NCBI RefSeq assembly: GCF_001748145.1
Contig: NZ_BCQA01000001.1
Location: 310,001 to 374,000 of the forward strand
Reading direction: 5' to 3'
DNA: 64,000 bases
DNA from: Bosea sp. BIWAKO-01
Lineage (GTDB): Bacteria > Pseudomonadota > Alphaproteobacteria > Rhizobiales > Beijerinckiaceae
In this document: piece after piece, positions 60,598 through 64,000 of the stretch
Layout: every line of letters begins with the position of its first letter
Numbering within the stretch: the stretch's first letter is position 1
Position numbers and translations under genes: made by a program
The notes under the pieces: generated by a model
The model's database searches: none
What the model saw: only the letters and a program-made list of their open reading frames with translations
What the model was told of the DNA's origin: nothing

Positions 60598-61335
60598 ATG
60601 CCCGCCGCAGCAAGACTGCCCGAAGTTCCATCCCTCGCATCCCGCGTCGACGCGCTGCACTGGCGCCGGATCGAGGCGGAACTCGACTCGCATGGCGTCG
60701 GCCTGACCGGCCCCTTGCTCAGCCCGGAGGAATGCCGCGCGCTTGCCGCGCTCTATGCCGACGAGAGCCGCTTCCGCAGCCGCATCGTCATGGCGCGTCA
60801 CGGCTTTGGCAGCGGCGAGTACCAGTATTTCGCCCATCCGTTGCCGGAGATGCTCGCGGCCCTGCGGCCGGCCATCTATGAGCGCCTCGCCCCCGTCGCC
60901 AACCGCTGGAACGAGACGCTCGGGATCGCCCAGCGCTATCCAGCCGAGCTCGACGCCTTCCTGGCGCTCTGCCACGAGGCCGGGCAGACCCGGCCGACGC
61001 CGCTGCTGCTGAAATACGGCGCGGGCGACTATAACTGCCTGCATCAGGACCTTTACGGCGACCTGTTCTTCCCGTTCCAGATGGTCATCCTGCTCTCGCA
61101 GCCAGGCGTCGATTTCACCGGTGGCGAGTTCACCCTGGTCGAGCAGCGGCCGCGCATGCAGTCACGGCCCGAGGTCGTGCCCCTGGTCCAGGGAGAAGCC
61201 GCAATCTTCGCCGTGCAGCACCGGCCGATGCGGGGTTCCCGCGGCACCTATCGCGTCAATCTCCGCCATGGCGTCAGCCGGGTGCGCTCGGGCGAGCGCT
61301 ACACGACCGGGCTGATCTTTCACGACGCGCGCTGA
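60598..61335 (+). CDS. 2-oxoglutarate/Fe(II)-dependent oxygenase family protein
   Basis: 245 residues with the iron facial triad H149 and D151 (NCLHQDLYGD) and H224 (NLRHGVSRV), with an arginine downstream for 2-oxoglutarate. The overall pattern fits prolyl-hydroxylase-like or small-molecule oxygenases. The substrate is unknown. It is convergent with the transglutaminase-like gene and preceded by the repeat at 60460-60500. Confidence 0.87.
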   Translation: MPAAARLPEVPSLASRVDALHWRRIEAELDSHGVGLTGPLLSPEECRALAALYADESRFRSRIVMARHGFGSGEYQYFAHPLPEMLAALRPAIYERLAPVANRWNETLGIAQRYPAELDAFLALCHEAGQTRPTPLLLKYGAGDYNCLHQDLYGDLFFPFQMVILLSQPGVDFTGGEFTLVEQRPRMQSRPEVVPLVQGEAAIFAVQHRPMRGSRGTYRVNLRHGVSRVRSGERYTTGLIFHDAR

Positions 61336-61373
61336 GGCAAGCGCGGCTCGCTCCGGCGAAGACGCTGTCCGCG

Positions 61374-62051
61374 TCAACGCGACAGAGAGGCGCGCGCCTC
61401 CTGCTCCATGCTGCCGCGCAGGCCGCCGGGAACGCAGAGCTTCGGATAGAGCCGCGACATCTCGCTGATCAGGAACTTCACCGGCACGTCGAAGAAGCTG
61501 CCGTGCTGGGCGATATAGTCCATGAAACTGCGGCCTTGCCCATCGAAGCTCTGCAGCAGCGCATCGCTCTTGCCGTCGAAGCCGAGGGTCGCGACGCCGA
61601 GCCTGTCGCAGAGGCGCGCGTTGAAGGTCGGCGACGCCTTCAGCCAGCGCCCGTCGAGGAAAATCTCGGTATAGCCGTGATAGGCGAAGACATTGGTGCC
61701 CACCGCCTCCAGCAGGCGCGGCGTGGCGAGATGGTTTTTGACGTCGGCGAGCCCGATGCGGGCGGGAATGCCGATGGCCCGGCAATAGGCAGCGTAGAGT
61801 GCGGCCTTGCCGACGCAGTAGCCAATGCCGGCCGCCAGCACGGAGCTGGCGCGATAGGTCTCGGGGTTGAGATAGTCGCCATAGGGGTCATAGCGGATGC
61901 CGTCGCGCACCGCCTGATAGAGGATGCCGGCCTGCTCCGCAGGATCGCTGATGCCCGAAGTCAGCAGCCGCGCCTCGGCGATCACCATCGGATGGTCGCT
62001 GTCGACGAACTCGGCAGGGCTCGTGAAGAGAACGCGGTGGGAATCCTGCAT
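61374..62051 (-). CDS. Transglutaminase-like cysteine peptidase/amidase family protein
   Basis: 225 residues from MQDSHRV with the transglutaminase-fold core: C79 (GIGYCVGKAALYAAYCRAIGIPARIG) and H125 (AYHGYTEIFLDGRWLKASPTFN). The third triad position is not clear, but the SPTFN variant occurs in related proteins. Likely acts on peptide or amide bonds; substrate unknown. GAGAGG precedes the ATG at 62051; the longer frame from 62114 overlaps a palindromic repeat. Confidence 0.82.
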   Translation of the reverse strand: MQDSHRVLFTSPAEFVDSDHPMVIAEARLLTSGISDPAEQAGILYQAVRDGIRYDPYGDYLNPETYRASSVLAAGIGYCVGKAALYAAYCRAIGIPARIGLADVKNHLATPRLLEAVGTNVFAYHGYTEIFLDGRWLKASPTFNARLCDRLGVATLGFDGKSDALLQSFDGQGRSFMDYIAQHGSFFDVPVKFLISEMSRLYPKLCVPGGLRGSMEQEARASLSR

Positions 62052-62066
62052 TGCCAATCCTCTCAA

Positions 62067-62112
62067 GCATCGGCGGGAAAAGTGGTTTGCGGCCTTCGGA
62101 CAGAGCCGATGC
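62067..62112. repeat. Palindromic intergenic element (second family copy)
   Basis: GCATCGGC and GCCGATGC bound a 30-nt loop with GAAAAGTGGTTTGCGG, resembling the copy at 60460-60500. It sits just upstream of the transglutaminase-like gene. Confidence 0.55.
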
Positions 62113-62164
62113 AAAGACTAAAAAGGCGAGATCATCGGACCGGACCCGATATCCAGCCGGTGAT

Positions 62165-62956
62165 CTACTGGCCTGTGAACCGAGTTGGCCGCTTCTCCAG
62201 GAAGGCCGAGACACCCTCGCTGAAATCCGCGGTCCGGGTCGAGGCGTGGAAGGCGTCGCGCTCGGCGTCGAGCTGGGCGATCAATGTGTTGCTCAGCGAA
62301 GCGCCGAGCAGCGCCTTGATGCGGCCATAGGCCTGGGTCGGCCCGGCAGCCAGCTTGCGCGCCAGCGCCATGGCTTCGGCATCGAGGCTCTCGGCCGGCA
62401 CGAGGCGATTGATCAGGCCGAGCCGCAGCGCCTCGCCGGCATCGATCGTCTCGGCGAGCAGCGCCAGCTCCTTCGCCTTCTTCATGCCGACGATGCGCGG
62501 TAGATGATAGGTCCCGGATCCGTCCGGTGTCGCACCGATCCGGGCATAGGCCAGCGTGAATTTCGCGTTCTCGGCGGCGATCGCCAGATCGCAGGCAAGC
62601 GCCAGGCTGAATCCGGCTCCTGCCACCGCGCCATGCAGGCTGGCGACCACAGGCTGGGGCAATTCATCGAGCCGTTTCAGCCCGGCATGCAGCGGAGTGA
62701 TGATCGCCTCGATCGCGGTCTCGGGATCGCCACCAGAGGTGAATTGCGAGACGTCGCCACCGGCACAGAAGCCCCTGCCCGCGCCCTTCAGCAGGATGGC
62801 ACGGACATCCCGCCGCGCCGCGATCTGCTCGATCCGGGCCAGGAAGGTTTCGGCCATGGCCGCATCGAACGCGTTCAGCACCTCGGGGCGGTTCAGCGTC
62901 AGCACCGCGACGCCGGCATCGACGGCCAACAGGATGGAGTTGGAGGGATCGGTCAT
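62165..62956 (-). CDS. Enoyl-CoA hydratase/isomerase family protein
   Basis: 263 residues of the crotonase fold: LNRPEVLNAFDAAMAETFL, the oxyanion-hole motif GAGRGFCAGGDVSQF and PVVASLHGAVAGAGFSLALACDLAIAAE with SGTYHLPRIVG. It hydrates or isomerises an enoyl-CoA; PaaG-like enzymes share the LPRIVG segment. GGAA precedes the ATG at 62956. No pathway neighbours identify the substrate. Confidence 0.92.
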   Translation of the reverse strand: MTDPSNSILLAVDAGVAVLTLNRPEVLNAFDAAMAETFLARIEQIAARRDVRAILLKGAGRGFCAGGDVSQFTSGGDPETAIEAIITPLHAGLKRLDELPQPVVASLHGAVAGAGFSLALACDLAIAAENAKFTLAYARIGATPDGSGTYHLPRIVGMKKAKELALLAETIDAGEALRLGLINRLVPAESLDAEAMALARKLAAGPTQAYGRIKALLGASLSNTLIAQLDAERDAFHASTRTADFSEGVSAFLEKRPTRFTGQ

Positions 62957-63115
62957 CGGCAGGTTCCGGAGCAGCGATTGCCCCGGTTCTACCATGGGTA
63001 TTTCGGCCTGCGGCACTCCGATTCCTGCGCAGCGGACGCGCAGAAATGCTCGCGGCGCGAGCGCGAAGCCCCGGGAGCTCTCTCGGTTCAGAGGCCCCCC
63101 GGGACTTCCCCCTCG

Positions 63116-64000
63116 TCAGGCGACCGCAACCTTGGGTGTATTGGCTTCCTCGCGGCTTTCGAGCGCAGCCATCGCGGCCTGCACGCCGCCGCTGCGATGC
63201 GGCACGCCGGCCGCCGCCAGCCCCATCTCGACGCCGGACAACGCGCCAAGCAAGGTCAGTTCGTTGCATTCGCCGAGATGGCCGATCCGGAAGACCTTGC
63301 CGGCCACCTTGCCGAGGCCGGAGCCGAGCGAGATGTTGAACTTCTCGAGCGCCACCTTGCGGTAATGGTCGGCATCATGGCTCGGCGGCATCAGCACGGC
63401 GGTCAGCACCGGCGAATATTCCGCCGGGTTCTCGCACAGGATCTCCAGGCCCCAGGCCTTCACCGCGGACCGCGTCGCCGCGGCAAGGCGCTCATGGCGG
63501 GCGAAGACGGCATCCAGCCCCTCCTCATGCAGCATCCTGACGGCTTCGCGCAGGCCGTAGAGCAGGTTCGTCGCCGGCGTGTAGGGGAAGAAGCCGTTGG
63601 CGTTGATCTTGACCATCTCCTGCCAGTCCCAATAGGAGCGCGGCATCTTGTTCGCCCGGGAGGCGGCCATCGCCTTTTCCGAGATCGCGTTGAAGCTGAG
63701 GCCCGGCGGCAGCATCAGGCCCTTCTGCGAACCGGAAACCGTGACGTCGACCTGCCATTCGTCGTGCCGGTAATCGACCGAGGCGAGCGAGGAGATGGTA
63801 TCGACCATGAAGAGCGCCGGGTGCCCGGCCTTGTCGATCGCCTTGCGGATCTCGGCGATCCGGCTGGTCGAGCCGGTCGAGGTCTCGTTATGGACGACCA
63901 TCACCGCCTTGATCTTGTAGCCGCGGTCCTCGGCCAGCTTTGCCTCGATCGCGGCCGGATCGGCGCCACGGCGCCAGTCGCCCGGAATGAAATCGACCTC
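63116..64000 (-). CDS. sgaA: Serine-glyoxylate aminotransferase, C-terminal part (cut by the right edge)
   Basis: 294 codons of a class V PLP aminotransferase are visible; the start lies beyond the window. The reading into the edge (EVDFIPGDWRRGADPAAIEAKL) and VMVVHNETSTGSTSRI are characteristic of serine-glyoxylate transaminase. The PLP lysine is in TVSGSQKGLMLPPG. It converts serine and glyoxylate to hydroxypyruvate and glycine in the serine cycle or in photorespiration-like flux, consistent with glyoxylate production by the ethylmalonyl-CoA pathway. Confidence 0.92.
   Translation of the reverse strand, partial: EVDFIPGDWRRGADPAAIEAKLAEDRGYKIKAVMVVHNETSTGSTSRIAEIRKAIDKAGHPALFMVDTISSLASVDYRHDEWQVDVTVSGSQKGLMLPPGLSFNAISEKAMAASRANKMPRSYWDWQEMVKINANGFFPYTPATNLLYGLREAVRMLHEEGLDAVFARHERLAAATRSAVKAWGLEILCENPAEYSPVLTAVLMPPSHDADHYRKVALEKFNISLGSGLGKVAGKVFRIGHLGECNELTLLGALSGVEMGLAAAGVPHRSGGVQAAMAALESREEANTPKVAVA

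Noticed and set aside
58059..60599. An 846-codon minus-strand frame opposite the kinase and dehydrogenase genes
   Set aside because: No motif or ribosome binding site; it lies entirely against two well-supported genes.
1..64000. tRNA or rRNA genes, CRISPR arrays, insertion sequences, prophage, integrase or attachment sites
   Set aside because: Searched by eye on both strands; no such structure was recognised.

Overview
The window is a 64 kb chromosomal segment of a GC-rich alphaproteobacterium, most likely of the order Hyphomicrobiales and Bosea-like. This rests on the divergent ubiG/lysC pair, a TamA/TamB pair, crotonyl-CoA carboxylase/reductase plus methylsuccinyl-CoA dehydrogenase (ethylmalonyl-CoA pathway), an Irr-type iron box, and Hyphomicrobiales-style palindromic intergenic repeats. 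I see no rRNA or tRNA gene, CRISPR array, transposase, integrase or phage gene. Gene density is high, and many start/stop codons overlap by 1 or 4 nt.

Layout. 1-3300: tamA and tamB (outer-membrane assembly, minus strand; tamB runs off the edge). 3477-4993: a fumarylacetoacetate-hydrolase-superfamily hydratase, a VOC protein and a 44-codon ORF with a strong ribosome binding site. 5041-12601: an uptake and catabolic island for an unidentified, probably hydroxylated, carboxylate (pdxA-like dehydrogenase, tctCBA transporter, DapA-like aldolase), divergent from a SAF-domain dehydrogenase and a GntR regulator, with an 18-bp palindrome between the two arms. 12679-15798: DUF4142 protein, Imm5-like protein, a GntR-OsmC coupled pair, and a GNAT enzyme. 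15852-25536: a hydroaromatic (quinate/shikimate) operon with LysR, shikimate dehydrogenase, a Liv-type ABC transporter, a Gfo/Idh/MocA dehydrogenase and a 3-dehydroshikimate dehydratase whose product would be protocatechuate. 25837-31477: LysR and zinc alcohol dehydrogenase, an MFS/Lrp divergent pair, aldehyde dehydrogenase. 31842-35009: CoA transferase, acyl-CoA dehydrogenase and a mesaconyl-C4-CoA-hydratase-like protein. 35013-37852: GST and a Tat-exported CpdB. 38052-41811: ferric iron ABC transporter with an upstream Irr-box-like site. 41844-49039: mcd, DMT exporter, YihY, two acetyltransferases (one AAC(6')-like), acetamidase, ccr. 49417-52294: small membrane protein, DUF4180, ubiG, lysC. 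52371-60458: FtrA/EamA pair, a frameshifted LysR gene, amidase, MFS, and an aminoglycoside-phosphotransferase-fold/acyl-CoA-dehydrogenase pair. 60598-64000: 2OG-Fe(II) oxygenase, transglutaminase-like protein, enoyl-CoA hydratase, serine-glyoxylate aminotransferase (cut by the right edge).

Taken together this is the accessory and central carbon metabolism of a soil or plant-associated chemoheterotroph: several regulator/transporter/enzyme cassettes feed aromatic, hydroxy-acid and CoA-ester pathways into acetyl-CoA and glyoxylate metabolism. The least explained parts are the 5-12.6 kb island, the 24-bp palindrome centred on a GntR start codon, and the split ACAD10/11-like pair.
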